DNA from: Alphaproteobacteria bacterium | GTDB lineage: Bacteria; Pseudomonadota; Alphaproteobacteria; CALKHQ01 | Direction of reading: 5' to 3' | DNA length: 47,788 nucleotides | Assembly (NCBI GenBank): GCA_041396705.1 | Contig: JAWKYB010000026.1 | Span: 1 to 47,788 of the forward strand | In this document: piece after piece, positions 28,111-36,553 of the stretch | Layout of the letters: each line of letters starts with the position of its first letter | How positions within the stretch are numbered: the first letter of the stretch is position 1 | Program-made: the position numbers and the translations under genes | Notes under the pieces: model-generated | What the model saw: the letters and a program-made list of their open reading frames with translations, nothing else | What the model was told of the DNA's origin: nothing | Databases searched by the model: none

Positions 28111-28959
28111 ATGTTCCGCAAAGACCGCGGCATGGACCGGCCGACCCGCAGCAAGACCGCGCAGCGCGGCAGCGAGGCCCAGCCTCGCCTGGACCCGGCC
28201 AAGATCGCCGCGTCCGGGGCGCCGGCGGCGAAGCCGGCCGCACCCGGCCGCGCCGCATCGTCCGCCGATGCCGATGCGCCGGCGGCCAATCGCGCCTCCT
28301 GGCCGCGCCCGACCGGCAACGCCACGCCGAACCGGCTGAGCGCGCTGCTGGGCGAGCCGGTGACCCGGCCGATCGCCCCGCAGCCGGAGGCGGCACCCAG
28401 CGAGCCGCGCCGCGAGACCGGCAAGCGCATGCACATCGGCCAGGACATCTCGATCAGCGGCGAGATCACCACCTGCGACGTGCTGGTCATCGACGGCCAT
28501 GTCGACGCCACGGTGCGCGACTGCGGCCGCCTTGAGATCGGCCCGGCCGGCACGCTGAAGGGCGACATCGAGGTGCGCAACGCGGAAATCGGCGGGCGTT
28601 TCGACGGCGAGCTGAAGGTCGCCGACCGGCTGACCGTGCGCGGCACCGGCCGGGTGCACGGCAAGATCCGCTATGGCCGGCTGGAAGTCACCGTCGGCGG
28701 CCAGCTGCGCGGCGACATCGCCCCCGCCGAACCGGCGGAGCCGGCGACCGCCGCCGCCGCCCCGGCCGCACCCGCGCAGATTCCGGCCGCCCGGCCGGAC
28801 AGCGCGGAGCGGCCCAGTGCCGCCTCGATCCTGCGGCCGCGCGACGGCGCCACCGCCCCGACGCCGGCAAATGCCGAGGCCGGCCCGGCCGCGACCGGCA
28901 CGGACACCGGCGAGGCCGCGTCACCGGCGGCGCGCCGGGACCTGACCGCGGCGGAATAG
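28111..28959 (+). CDS. Bactofilin-family polymer-forming cytoskeletal protein
   Basis: 282-residue protein with a central bactofilin (DUF583) beta-helix at about 107-205: a run of short strands with regularly spaced Gly and hydrophobic residues (IDGHVDATVRDCGRLEIGPA, GDIEVRNAEIGG, RVHGKIRYGRLEV). The flanks are long, Pro/Ala-rich and probably disordered, as is usual for bactofilins. The start at 28111 is chosen for a GAGGA site; ATG at 28099 is the alternative. Bactofilins self-assemble without nucleotides and act in cell shape, stalk or envelope organisation. A small lipoprotein gene follows after 3 bp and is surely co-translated. Confidence 0.88.
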   Translation: MFRKDRGMDRPTRSKTAQRGSEAQPRLDPAKIAASGAPAAKPAAPGRAASSADADAPAANRASWPRPTGNATPNRLSALLGEPVTRPIAPQPEAAPSEPRRETGKRMHIGQDISISGEITTCDVLVIDGHVDATVRDCGRLEIGPAGTLKGDIEVRNAEIGGRFDGELKVADRLTVRGTGRVHGKIRYGRLEVTVGGQLRGDIAPAEPAEPATAAAAPAAPAQIPAARPDSAERPSAASILRPRDGATAPTPANAEAGPAATGTDTGEAASPAARRDLTAAE

Positions 28960-28962
28960 CCG

Positions 28963-29283
28963 ATGCGCCGCCCCGCCGCCTGCGCCGCCCTGATCGCGCT
29001 GGCCGGCTGCCAGTCGACAGGCAGCCAAGCGCCCACAGGCGGACTGGCGATCGAGCCGGCCGTCTATGTCGGCAGTTCGGAGGGCGAGCTGCGCGCCGCG
29101 CTCGGCCAGCCGGACAGCGCCCGTAACGAGCTCGACGCCCAGGTCTGGCAATATGCCGGGCCCGACTGCGTCGTCGACTTCTTCATGTATCCGCAGGGCG
29201 GCGTGCAGGTCGTCGCCTATGCCGAGGCGCGCAACCGCACCGACGGCGCCACGCTGGCGCGCTGCGCGGTCCGCGCCGGCTGA
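28963..29283 (+). CDS. Small lipoprotein, unknown function
   Basis: 106-residue protein with a short signal peptide and lipobox LAGC (Cys16). The mature part after a Gly/Ser/Thr linker reads YVGSSEGELRAALGQPDSAR, then VWQYAGPDCVVDFFMYP. The pattern of a 'GxxxxELxxxLGxPD' helix-turn followed by a Cys-containing strand recalls BamE/SmpA-like small lipoproteins, but I cannot assign it. Two Cys in the mature part (one in GPDCVVDFF, one in LARCAVRAG) could form a disulfide. The gene begins 3 bp after the bactofilin stop, so the two products may act together at the envelope. Confidence 0.72.
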   Translation: MRRPAACAALIALAGCQSTGSQAPTGGLAIEPAVYVGSSEGELRAALGQPDSARNELDAQVWQYAGPDCVVDFFMYPQGGVQVVAYAEARNRTDGATLARCAVRAG

Positions 29284-29307
29284 CGTCCGGCGCGCGGCAG
29301 GCAGGTC

Positions 29308-29943
29308 CTAGGCGGCGGTCTTCCCCTCCCACCGGCACAGGTCGGCGACGATGCAGCGCTCGCACGCCGGCTTGCGCGCGGTGCAGACATAACGGCCGTG
29401 CAGGATCAGCCAGTGGTGGGCGTGCTGCTTCCACTTGTCCGGAACCCGCTTCAGCAGGGCCTGCTCCACCGCCAGCGGCGTCGGCCCCGGCGCCAGACCG
29501 GTGCGGTTGGCCAGCCGGAACAGGTGGGTGTCGACCGCGATGGTCGGTTCGCCGAACACGGTGTTCAGCACCACGTTGGCGGTCTTGCGGCCGACGCCGG
29601 GCAACGCCTCCAGCGCGGCACGGTCGCGCGGCACCGCGCCGCCGTGCGCCGCGATCAGCCGCTCGCTGAGCAGGATCACGTTCTTCGCCTTGGTCCGGAA
29701 CAGGCCGATGGTGCGGATCGCCTCGCGCAGCCGCGCCTCGCCCAGCGCCACCATCGCCTGCGGCGTGTCGACCGTGGCGAACAGCGGCGCGGTCGCCTTG
29801 TTGACCGAGGCGTCGGTGGCCTGCGCCGATAGCACCACAGCGACCAGCAGCGTGTAGGGATTGCGGTAGTCGAGCTCGGTGGTCGGCGCCGGGTCGGCCG
29901 CAGCCAGGCGGGCGAAGAACGCGTCGATCTCCGCCTTGGTCAT
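29308..29943 (-). CDS. nth: Endonuclease III (DNA glycosylase/AP lyase)
   Basis: Base-excision repair enzyme removing oxidised pyrimidines and cutting at abasic sites. The helix-hairpin-helix LPGVGRKTANVVL contains the nucleophile Lys120, VDTH contains Asp138, and a C-X6-C-X2-C-X5-C cluster near the C-terminus binds 4Fe-4S. With the ATG at 29943 the protein is 211 residues and these residues have the same numbers as in E. coli Nth, which supports this start over the TTG one codon upstream. Convergent with the lipoprotein gene and divergent from the DUF2244 gene. Confidence 0.96.
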   Translation of the reverse strand: MTKAEIDAFFARLAAADPAPTTELDYRNPYTLLVAVVLSAQATDASVNKATAPLFATVDTPQAMVALGEARLREAIRTIGLFRTKAKNVILLSERLIAAHGGAVPRDRAALEALPGVGRKTANVVLNTVFGEPTIAVDTHLFRLANRTGLAPGPTPLAVEQALLKRVPDKWKQHAHHWLILHGRYVCTARKPACERCIVADLCRWEGKTAA

Positions 29944-30053
29944 CAATTTGCGTGCGATCGCTCGGCTCCCTGGCTAACGTGGCGCTTGGCGTGACGAACC
30001 GTCGCAAAAGCGCGGCTTCGTCGGCCGCGATGCCCGACACATATCATGGCGCG

Positions 30054-30578
30054 ATGACGGCGACCGGCGAAAGTTCGGCAACAGGCGCGACCACGGACGC
30101 CGAAGGCGGGCCGGTGCTGTTCGACGCCGTGCTGACGCCGAGCCGCAGCCTGCCGCCGCTGGCCGCGCGGCACATCCTGGTCGCCTTCTTCCTGCTCAGC
30201 TGCGGCGTCGGCCTGGCCTTCCTGGTCAACGGCTGGTGGCCGATCGCCGGCTATTTCGGGCTGGACGCGCTGCTGCTGTGGTGGGCGTTCCGCGCCAGCT
30301 ACCGCAGCGGCCGGCTGGTCGAGCGGCTGCACCTGACCGCGCGCGCACTGACGGTTGCCCGGGTCCATCCCAACGGCAACGCCGTCGAATGGACCTTCCA
30401 GCCGACCTGGCTGCGGGTGGAAATGGACGACCCGCCGCAGCACCAGAGCCAGCTGACCCTGCGCAGCCACGGCCGGGCCATCACCGTCGGCCGCTTCCTG
30501 ACGCCGGACGAGCGGCTGGAGGTGGCCCGCGCACTGCGCGCCGCCCTGGTCGACGCCCGCCGCCCCGCGCTTGCCTGA
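30054..30578 (+). CDS. DUF2244 family membrane protein
   Basis: Protein of about 174 residues matching the DUF2244 pattern: PVLFDAVLTPSRSLPPLA, then two hydrophobic helices (HILVAFFLLSCGVGLAFLV and WPIAGYFGLDALLLWWAFR) separated by a short loop, then a cytoplasmic beta-rich domain (LTARALTVARVHPNG, WLRVEMDD, HGRAITVGRFLTPDER). ATG at 30054 is chosen; ATG at 30030 would add 8 residues, and neither has a good ribosome site. Function of the family is unknown. Divergent from nth with about 110 bp between, and 29 bp upstream of the EamA permease gene. Confidence 0.82.
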   Translation: MTATGESSATGATTDAEGGPVLFDAVLTPSRSLPPLAARHILVAFFLLSCGVGLAFLVNGWWPIAGYFGLDALLLWWAFRASYRSGRLVERLHLTARALTVARVHPNGNAVEWTFQPTWLRVEMDDPPQHQSQLTLRSHGRAITVGRFLTPDERLEVARALRAALVDARRPALA

Positions 30579-30607
30579 GGCCCGCGACCCGACGCAGGCG
30601 GCCGGGC

Positions 30608-31510
30608 ATGGCTGAGCCCGCCGCCGGCCGGCCGGTCGCCGCGCTGCGCACCGGGCCGCTGGAGTTCGCCATGCTCGGCGGCATCGGCCTGCTGTGGGGC
30701 GCCAACTTCACGCTGATCAAGGTCGGAGTCGGCGACATCCCGCCGGTGACCCTGACCTTCGCCCGCATGGCACTGGGCGCGCTGCTGCTGATCGCGGTCG
30801 CCGCGGCGCGCGGCGTCGCCTGGCCGCGCGACCTGCGCACCTGGGCGCTGCTGTTCGCCCTGGCCGTGTTCGGCGCCGGCTTGCCGCAGGGGCTGATCGC
30901 CTGGAGCGAGCAGACCATCGACAGCGGCCTCGCCGCCATCCTGATGGCGCTGATGCCGGTCGGCGCCATGCTGATCGCCCATGCGATGACCCGCGACGAG
31001 CGCCTGCGCTGGCGCACCGCCGCCGGCATCGGCCTCGGCTTCGGCGCCATGGTCGTGCTGGTCGGCGCCGATGCGCTCAGCGGTCTCGGACACGCCGTCG
31101 GCCCTGAGCTGGCCGCCGCCGCCGCGGCGTTGTGCTATTCGCTGAACGCCGTGCTGGCCCGGCGCGTCAGCCACCTGCCGGCGCTGGTGGTCGGCGCGGT
31201 CTCGCTTGGCTTCGCCGCGCTCTATTCCCTGCCGGTCGCGCTGATCTTCGAGCGGCCGTGGACCATCGCGCCGTCGACCGAGGCGGTGGTGGCGATCGTC
31301 GCGCTCGGGCTGGTCGGCACCGGTGCCGCCGCGCTGCTCTACTTCGCGCTGATCAACCGGGCCGGCGCCACCTTTCTCGCCCTCAGCAACTACCTGGTCC
31401 CGCTGGTCGGTGTGGCGTTCGGCGCGCTGTTCCTGGGCGAGGCGCTGCGCGCCCAGGCCTGGGTGGCGATGGCCATGGTGCTGGGCGGCCTGGCGCTGGC
31501 GCGGCGCTGA
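30608..31510 (+). CDS. EamA/DMT-superfamily transporter
   Basis: Inner-membrane permease with two EamA repeats of about five helices each (300 residues, about ten helices). The first repeat opens GGIGLLWGANFTLIKVGVGD, and the second shows LCYSLNAVLARRVS and ALSNYLVPLVGVAFGALFLGE, both typical of drug/metabolite exporters of the RhaT/YdcZ-like type. Substrate cannot be inferred. The start ATG at 30608 lies 29 bp after the DUF2244 gene, so the two may share a transcript. Confidence 0.88.
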   Translation: MAEPAAGRPVAALRTGPLEFAMLGGIGLLWGANFTLIKVGVGDIPPVTLTFARMALGALLLIAVAAARGVAWPRDLRTWALLFALAVFGAGLPQGLIAWSEQTIDSGLAAILMALMPVGAMLIAHAMTRDERLRWRTAAGIGLGFGAMVVLVGADALSGLGHAVGPELAAAAAALCYSLNAVLARRVSHLPALVVGAVSLGFAALYSLPVALIFERPWTIAPSTEAVVAIVALGLVGTGAAALLYFALINRAGATFLALSNYLVPLVGVAFGALFLGEALRAQAWVAMAMVLGGLALARR

Positions 31511-31615
31511 GCGGGCGGCGCTGCGGCGCATTTTTCATAAATCCAATGTTAACCCTGCCCCCGCTATGCCGATCGTCAGCAGCCGTCGCAGAAGCGACGG
31601 ACCATGGAGACTTGC

Positions 31616-32812
31616 ATGACACAGGCGCTGTTCGAGGTTCAGACCTTCGATGGGCATGGTTGGGTGACCCGTCACCGCGGCGCCGATGTGGATGCGGCCG
31701 GCGAGGCGGCGCGGCACGTGCTGCCGCATGCCAAGAAGCAGGCCGTACGCATCGTCAGGCAGAGCTTCGACCCGGCGCGCCGTACGCTCGACGAACAGGT
31801 GGTGTTTTCGCTCGGCAAGCCGCGCAGGCGGCTGGCCCGTCGCGCGTTCGGCGTCGCCGCCGCCTTCGGCTTCTCGGCATTGGCGATCGTCGGCGCCACG
31901 CTGGCGCCGTCGATCGAGCCGGCCGACCTGGCCGCGCTGTTCGAGTCTCCCGCCGGCGTGGCCGCCCCGTCGACCCCGGCCGATGACATCGCGACGGCCG
32001 CAGGCGTCGAGCCGGCGCCCGCCGCAACGATGCCGGACAACGGCACCGCGCTGGCCGTGCTGACGCCCGCCGCCGGCAGCCCGCCGGCGTTCGACTGCGA
32101 CCGCCAGGCGGAACAGGGCCTGGTGCGCACCGCCGGTATCGCCGCCGACCTGGAGCAGCTGTACGTGCTGTGCGGCCGCGCCATCCTGGCCGATCCGACG
32201 GCGCAGACCGAACTGGCCGCCCGGTTCGCCGCCGGTACGGGTACGGTGGCCGACCCGGTGCAGGCAATCCGCTGGTACCAGGAGGCGGCGCGTGCCGGCC
32301 ATGTGCCGGCCTATCGCCCGCTGGCCGACCTGCTGGCTGCCGCCGGCAACGCGCCGGCCGACGTCAGCCGCGGCATCTCGTGGTATCACCGCGCCGCCAT
32401 GGGCGGGGACGCGGCCGCCGCGGTCGCACTGGCCGACCGCTATCGCAGCGGCGCCGGCGTCGACCAGGACCTGCGGATCGCGCTGTCCTACGACCTGATG
32501 GCGGCCGAGGCCGGCGACACCGATGCCATGCTGCGCGCCGCCGACGCGTTCCGCAGCGGCACCGGCACCGACTCCGACCCGGACGCCGCCCGGCGCTGGC
32601 TGGAGCGGGCCGGATCCGTCGCCAACGGCGAACAGGCCGCGCCGCAACTGCAATGGTCGGCGCCGGCCGACATCGGCCAGCAGGCCGCACTCGACCCCGC
32701 CGCGCCGGCGCCCGGCGCACTGGTCGTGCCGGTGCTGCACCTCGACTTCGACCGCGACCTGCCGGCCGACGACCACAGCTTCGCCGGCGCGGTCGCCCAC
32801 GCCAGCGTCTGA
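31616..32812 (+). CDS. Membrane-anchored Sel1-repeat protein
   Basis: 398-residue protein with three parts: an N-terminal cytoplasmic domain of about 65 residues (LFEVQTFDGHGWVTRHRG...VRIVRQSFDPARRTLDEQ) of no recognised family; one transmembrane helix flanked by arginines (RRRLARRAFGVAAAFGF..., about 67-92); and an extracytoplasmic part with a Pro/Ala-rich linker and about four Sel1-like repeats (about 195-345; for example ADPVQAIRWYQEAARAGHVP, ALADRYRSGAGVDQDLRIAL). The start at 31616 has a GGAG site at good spacing. Sel1 repeats mediate protein contacts, often in envelope or signalling complexes. The partner is unknown. Convergent with the response regulator. Confidence 0.82.
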   Translation: MTQALFEVQTFDGHGWVTRHRGADVDAAGEAARHVLPHAKKQAVRIVRQSFDPARRTLDEQVVFSLGKPRRRLARRAFGVAAAFGFSALAIVGATLAPSIEPADLAALFESPAGVAAPSTPADDIATAAGVEPAPAATMPDNGTALAVLTPAAGSPPAFDCDRQAEQGLVRTAGIAADLEQLYVLCGRAILADPTAQTELAARFAAGTGTVADPVQAIRWYQEAARAGHVPAYRPLADLLAAAGNAPADVSRGISWYHRAAMGGDAAAAVALADRYRSGAGVDQDLRIALSYDLMAAEAGDTDAMLRAADAFRSGTGTDSDPDAARRWLERAGSVANGEQAAPQLQWSAPADIGQQAALDPAAPAPGALVVPVLHLDFDRDLPADDHSFAGAVAHASV

Positions 32813-32845
32813 CGACGGACTGGAAGCGAAGGCGCGGCCCGGCGC

Positions 32846-33535
32846 CTACGGCACCAGGCGATAGCCGCCCGGCTCGGTGATCAGGATCTCGGCGTTGGAG
32901 GGATCGGTCTCGATCTTCTGGCGCAGGCGATAGACGTGGGTCTCCAGCGTGTGCGTGGTGACCTCCGAGTTGTAGCCCCAGACCTCGTTCAGCAGGATGT
33001 CGCGGCCGACCGGCTTGTCGCCGGCGCGATAGAGGAACTTCAGGATCGCGGTTTCCTTTTCGGTCAGCCGGATCTTCTGGTTCTTCTGTTCCTCCAGCAG
33101 CAGCTTGCTCGCCGGCTTGAAGGTGTAGGGCCCGATCGAGAACACCGCGTCCTCGCTCTGCTCGTGCTGGCGCAGGTGGGCGCGCATGCGCGCCAGCAGC
33201 ACGCCCAGCCGGAACGGCTTGACCACATAGTCGTTGGCGCCGGCGTCGAGGCCGAGGATGGTGTCGGCGTCCGAATTGGCGCCGGTCAGCATGATCACCG
33301 GCGCCTTCACGCCGCTGCGGCGCAGCAGGCGGCAGACGTCGCGGCCGTCCATGTCGGGCAGGCCGACGTCGAGCAGCACCAGCTCGAAATAGTCCTTCTT
33401 CAGCAGGTTCAGCGCGGCCTGGCCGGTCCCGGCCTCGGTGACGTGGAATTCCTCGTGCAGCTTCAGCTGTTCCGTCAGCGAGGTCCGCAGGGCTTCGTCG
33501 TCATCGACGATCAGGATGCGTTTGCCGGTCGACAT
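32846..33535 (-). CDS. Orphan OmpR-family response regulator
   Basis: Two-component transcription factor: the receiver has acidic residues DDD (11-13), phospho-Asp56 (LLDVGLPDMDG), MLTGAN and VVKPFRLG; a winged-helix DNA-binding domain follows (LTEKETAILKFLYRAGDKPV, VTTHTLETHVYRLRQKIE). 229 residues. The pattern is that of a well-conserved alphaproteobacterial regulator I cannot name. No kinase gene is adjacent; the hybrid kinase at the window start is 29 kb away and already has its own receiver and Hpt. Regulon unknown. Confidence 0.92.
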   Translation of the reverse strand: MSTGKRILIVDDDEALRTSLTEQLKLHEEFHVTEAGTGQAALNLLKKDYFELVLLDVGLPDMDGRDVCRLLRRSGVKAPVIMLTGANSDADTILGLDAGANDYVVKPFRLGVLLARMRAHLRQHEQSEDAVFSIGPYTFKPASKLLLEEQKNQKIRLTEKETAILKFLYRAGDKPVGRDILLNEVWGYNSEVTTHTLETHVYRLRQKIETDPSNAEILITEPGGYRLVP

Positions 33536-33869
33536 GGGCGCTCCGTGGCGGGATCACACGCGGGTCCGGTCCGAAGTCAGGCCAGAACACCTTGAATGAT
33601 ATAGGAAGAGAACGCGGTTCTTCGCACCATTTTTGTTGAAGATGGGGCGTTCGTGCCTGTGCGCAAAATCACGCCGCGCGGCTTTTCCCGCCCGGCAAGC
33701 CCTGCCGGGCCGGCAGGATTTGCCCGGCAGACTCCGCCGCCGCCGCGCGCGGACGCCGCCGGCGGGACGACCCGGGCCCCGCATTCCGTCGTTTCGGACG
33801 TCACCGCCGCCGCCGCGGCGCTGGCACGGCCCTTGCGGAAACCCTGCGGTCCACGACGCAGGTATCCGC
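33536..33869. other. 334-bp divergent intergenic region
   Basis: Lies between the response regulator (-) and the unknown gene (+). It holds a small inverted repeat AGAAC/GTTCT with a 3-base spacer (33609-33621), an AT-rich patch near 33595-33650 and the GC-rich inverted-repeat cluster at 33691-33729. I find no convincing -35/-10 pair for either gene and no RNA gene. Confidence 0.5.
33691..33729. repeat. GC-rich inverted-repeat cluster (REP-like)
   Basis: CCCGGCA (33691-33697) faces TGCCGGG (33703-33709) across a 5-base loop, and CCGGCA (33710-33715) and CCCGGCA (33723-33729) follow. This resembles a degenerate REP-type or hairpin element; whether it recurs elsewhere in the genome cannot be seen here. 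Confidence 0.5.
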
Positions 33870-34685
33870 ATGAGCGCCGTTCCCGTCTCCCAAGTCGCTG
33901 CCCAGCAGGCAAGCCAGCAGCTCCGCACCCAGAAGCGGGAAGAGGACGACGGATTCGACTTCTTCGACTTCCTCGACATCATCAACCCGCTGCAGCACAT
34001 CCCGATCGTCTCGACGATCTATCGCGCGGTCACCGGCGACGAGATCGGCTCGGTCGCCCAGCTGATCGGCGGCGGCCTGTACGGCTTCGGGCTGCTGGGC
34101 GGCGGCTGGCTCAGCCTGGCCTCGACCGCCGCCAACGTGGCGCTGGAGGAGGCCACCGGCAACGACATCGCCGGCCATGTGTTCGATTTCGTGTTCGGCG
34201 AGGACGGCGAGGCGCTGGCCCCCGAGGGCGGCGACGGCGCGGAGGGATCGGCCGGCCTGGCGCCGGCCGAGGCGCCGCTGCCCGAGGACGAGGCGGCACT
34301 GGCCGCCATCCCGCGTCCGGCGGCGGTGGTCCTGCGCTCGTCGGCCGCGCCTGCCGGCGGCACCGACCGCCTGATCGACGGCACGCCGGCGGCAACCGCC
34401 GAACAGACCGCACTCGTCGCGCAGGATGCCGGCGACGTCGCCGCCGCCACCGGGCAGACGGTGCTGAGCCCGGCGATGAGCCAGGCGCTGCTGCTGGCCG
34501 GCCAGAGCGGCGACGACGGCGCCGCCGCCGGCCTGCTGTCCCGGCTGCTGCCGCGCGGCGCCGAGCACCCGGATCAGCTGCGCGAGGTCGGTCCGGGCAC
34601 GACCGGCTATGCGCTCGCCGGCGTGACGATGCAGGTCGCGCCGGGCGTCACCGCAGGTCGCCTGGCCGCCGCGGCCGCCTACTGA
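33870..34685 (+). CDS. Conserved-looking protein of unknown function
   Basis: 271 residues. The start MSAVPVSQVAAQQ is chosen over a longer frame because the upstream part is Arg/Pro-rich shadow sequence. An aromatic-acidic segment, DDGFDFFDFLDIINPLQHIP, continues into VSTIYRAVTGDEIGSVAQL, then a Gly-rich hydrophobic stretch (GGGLYGFGLLGGGWLSLA) and a helix (NVALEEATGNDIAGHVFDF). The C-terminal half is Ala/Gly/Glu-rich and probably disordered. I recall similar 'DIINPLQHIP...TGD' proteins in related bacteria but no function. No signal peptide is visible. It is convergent with the M23 peptidase gene, so there is no operon context. Confidence 0.72.
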   Translation: MSAVPVSQVAAQQASQQLRTQKREEDDGFDFFDFLDIINPLQHIPIVSTIYRAVTGDEIGSVAQLIGGGLYGFGLLGGGWLSLASTAANVALEEATGNDIAGHVFDFVFGEDGEALAPEGGDGAEGSAGLAPAEAPLPEDEAALAAIPRPAAVVLRSSAAPAGGTDRLIDGTPAATAEQTALVAQDAGDVAAATGQTVLSPAMSQALLLAGQSGDDGAAAGLLSRLLPRGAEHPDQLREVGPGTTGYALAGVTMQVAPGVTAGRLAAAAAY

Positions 34686-34731
34686 GCGCGGCGCCCGGCA
34701 CCGGTACCCGGCTGAACGCCGCCGATCGCGG

Positions 34732-36339
34732 TCATTGCGCCGCCGCCACCAGCGTCGCCTCGCCGGCCGTCATCGCCAGCCGCTCGGCATCGAATGCGCC
34801 GCGCCAGGCCTGGAACCGCGCCAGGTCGGCGCCGGCCAGCGGCTCGCCCGGCGGCAGCTGCACGCTCAGCGGGTCGACCTGCGCGCCATTGACCAGGATC
34901 TCGTAGTGCAGGTGCGGCCCGGTCGCCAGCCCGGTGGAGCCGACATAGCCGATCACCTGGCCCTGCTCCACCCGGTCGCCGGCCGAGATGCCCTGGGCGA
35001 AGCGGCTGAGGTGGCCATAGGCGGTCTGGGTGCTGCCATTGTGCCGGATGCGCACATAGTTGCCGTAGCCGCTGTTCCACCCCGCCACCGCAATCGTGCC
35101 GTCGCCGGCGGCGTAGACCGGTGTGCCGGTCGGCGCGGCGAAGTCGAGCCCGCGGTGCATGCGGGTGTAGCCCAGGACCGGGTGCCGGCGCATGCCGAAG
35201 CCGGACGAGATGCGGGCCGCGTCCACCGGCGTGCGCAGCAGCGCCTTGCGCACGCTGGCGCCCTCGGGCGTGAAATAGTCGACGCTGCCGTCGGCGCGGG
35301 TGAAGCGATAGATTTCCAGCGTCTCGCCCGACAGCGTCAGCGCGGCATAGACCAGCGCACCGTTGGCGACCACGCCGCCGCCGCCGTCCAGGCTCTGCTC
35401 GAACACCGTCTCGAAGCCGTCGCCGGGCTGGAAATCGCGCTGGAAATCGACGTCGTAGCTGAACGCCCGGGTCATCGCGAGCAGGATCGAGTCCGGCACC
35501 CCGGCCGCATTGCCGTCGGCATAGAGGCTGTTGTCGATGGTGCCGACCGCCCGGAACAGCGCCGCGTCGAAGGCGATCGATTCGTCGAGCACGGCATAGC
35601 TGCCGTCCTCGTTGCGGCTGACCGACACGCGGCGGTCATAGGCCAGGTCGAGCGCGAACGACACCAGCGTCGCCCGGCTGTCGGCGTCCTCGGCCGGCAC
35701 GAAGGTCAGCGCCACCTGCTGGCCGGGCCGCAGCTGGCGCGGGTCCCACACGTCCTGCAGGCTCTCGATCGCCTCCAGCGCGGCGCCATAGCCGATGCCG
35801 GCGTCGGTGAACAGCCCGGCCATGGTGTCGCCCGGCTCCACCACCAGGGTCGCGGTGATCGGCGCCCACGACATCGTCGGCACCACGCCGAAGGCGATGT
35901 TGCGGCCGACCGCCGGGCCCAGCGCCTCGGCCAGGCTGGCCGAGCCGCGGAACGGGCCGCCCGGCACCATGTCGGGCATCATGTCCGGCGTCAGCGGGCC
36001 GCCGATCGGATCGGCGACGTCCGGCTCCTGCACCTCCGCCACGGCCGCCGGGTCGGCGCCGTCGCTTGCCGGTGCCGCGTCCGCCGCGCCATCCGCCGCC
36101 GGCTCGGCGACGGCATCGGCTGCGCCCGCGGCCCCGGTCGCTGCCGGCGCGTTCTCGGGCGCCGCCTGGGCGATCACGTCCGGAAAGGGCTCGAGGAACC
36201 ACGCCGCCGGCTCCTCCGCCGCAGCCGGCCCGGCCGCGGCCAGGCCCAGGGCCAGCACCGCCGGGCGGCGCCAGTGGCCGCGCGGTTCCCGAATCCGAAA
36301 TGCCGGCATCCGATCGCGATGCGCCATCGCTCCATCCAT
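34732..36339 (-). CDS. M23 family metallopeptidase (murein endopeptidase type)
   Basis: Secreted zinc peptidase that probably cuts peptidoglycan cross-links. A signal peptide region (AVLALGLAAAGPAAAEE, about 28-43) precedes a long Ala/Pro/Asp-rich linker, then a LysM/opacity-like section (VVEPGDTMAGLFTDAGIG, LRPGQQVALTF) and the C-terminal LytM domain. The zinc ligands are all present: His395 and Asp399 in HRGLDFAAP, and the HLH pair at 476-478 (GPHLHYEI). 535 residues from 36339; ATG at 36327 is an alternative start. The layout fits MepM-like enzymes of alphaproteobacteria. With the active-site residues kept it should be a true hydrolase, not a degenerate activator. Confidence 0.9.
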   Translation of the reverse strand: MDGAMAHRDRMPAFRIREPRGHWRRPAVLALGLAAAGPAAAEEPAAWFLEPFPDVIAQAAPENAPAATGAAGAADAVAEPAADGAADAAPASDGADPAAVAEVQEPDVADPIGGPLTPDMMPDMVPGGPFRGSASLAEALGPAVGRNIAFGVVPTMSWAPITATLVVEPGDTMAGLFTDAGIGYGAALEAIESLQDVWDPRQLRPGQQVALTFVPAEDADSRATLVSFALDLAYDRRVSVSRNEDGSYAVLDESIAFDAALFRAVGTIDNSLYADGNAAGVPDSILLAMTRAFSYDVDFQRDFQPGDGFETVFEQSLDGGGGVVANGALVYAALTLSGETLEIYRFTRADGSVDYFTPEGASVRKALLRTPVDAARISSGFGMRRHPVLGYTRMHRGLDFAAPTGTPVYAAGDGTIAVAGWNSGYGNYVRIRHNGSTQTAYGHLSRFAQGISAGDRVEQGQVIGYVGSTGLATGPHLHYEILVNGAQVDPLSVQLPPGEPLAGADLARFQAWRGAFDAERLAMTAGEATLVAAAQ

Positions 36340-36553
36340 GTCCGTTGTGCGGCCCCCACAGCCGAATCGCGGCCAATCTAGCGGCCGGCCCCGCGCCGGA
36401 TCAACTCGCGCGACCTTCCGCCGCCCCGGATGACGCGTTTCTCACCGGCCGGTCATGCGGACGGATGCCGTTGACCCCGGCGCGGCTCCGCCCATATTTT
36501 CGCCGCGAAACGCCTTTCGTCACGCCGCCAATCCACAACAAGGAAACGCCGCC

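Noticed and set aside
31511..31540. Intrinsic terminator after the EamA gene
   Set aside because: Only a 4-bp GCGC stem before ATTTTTC; too weak to call.
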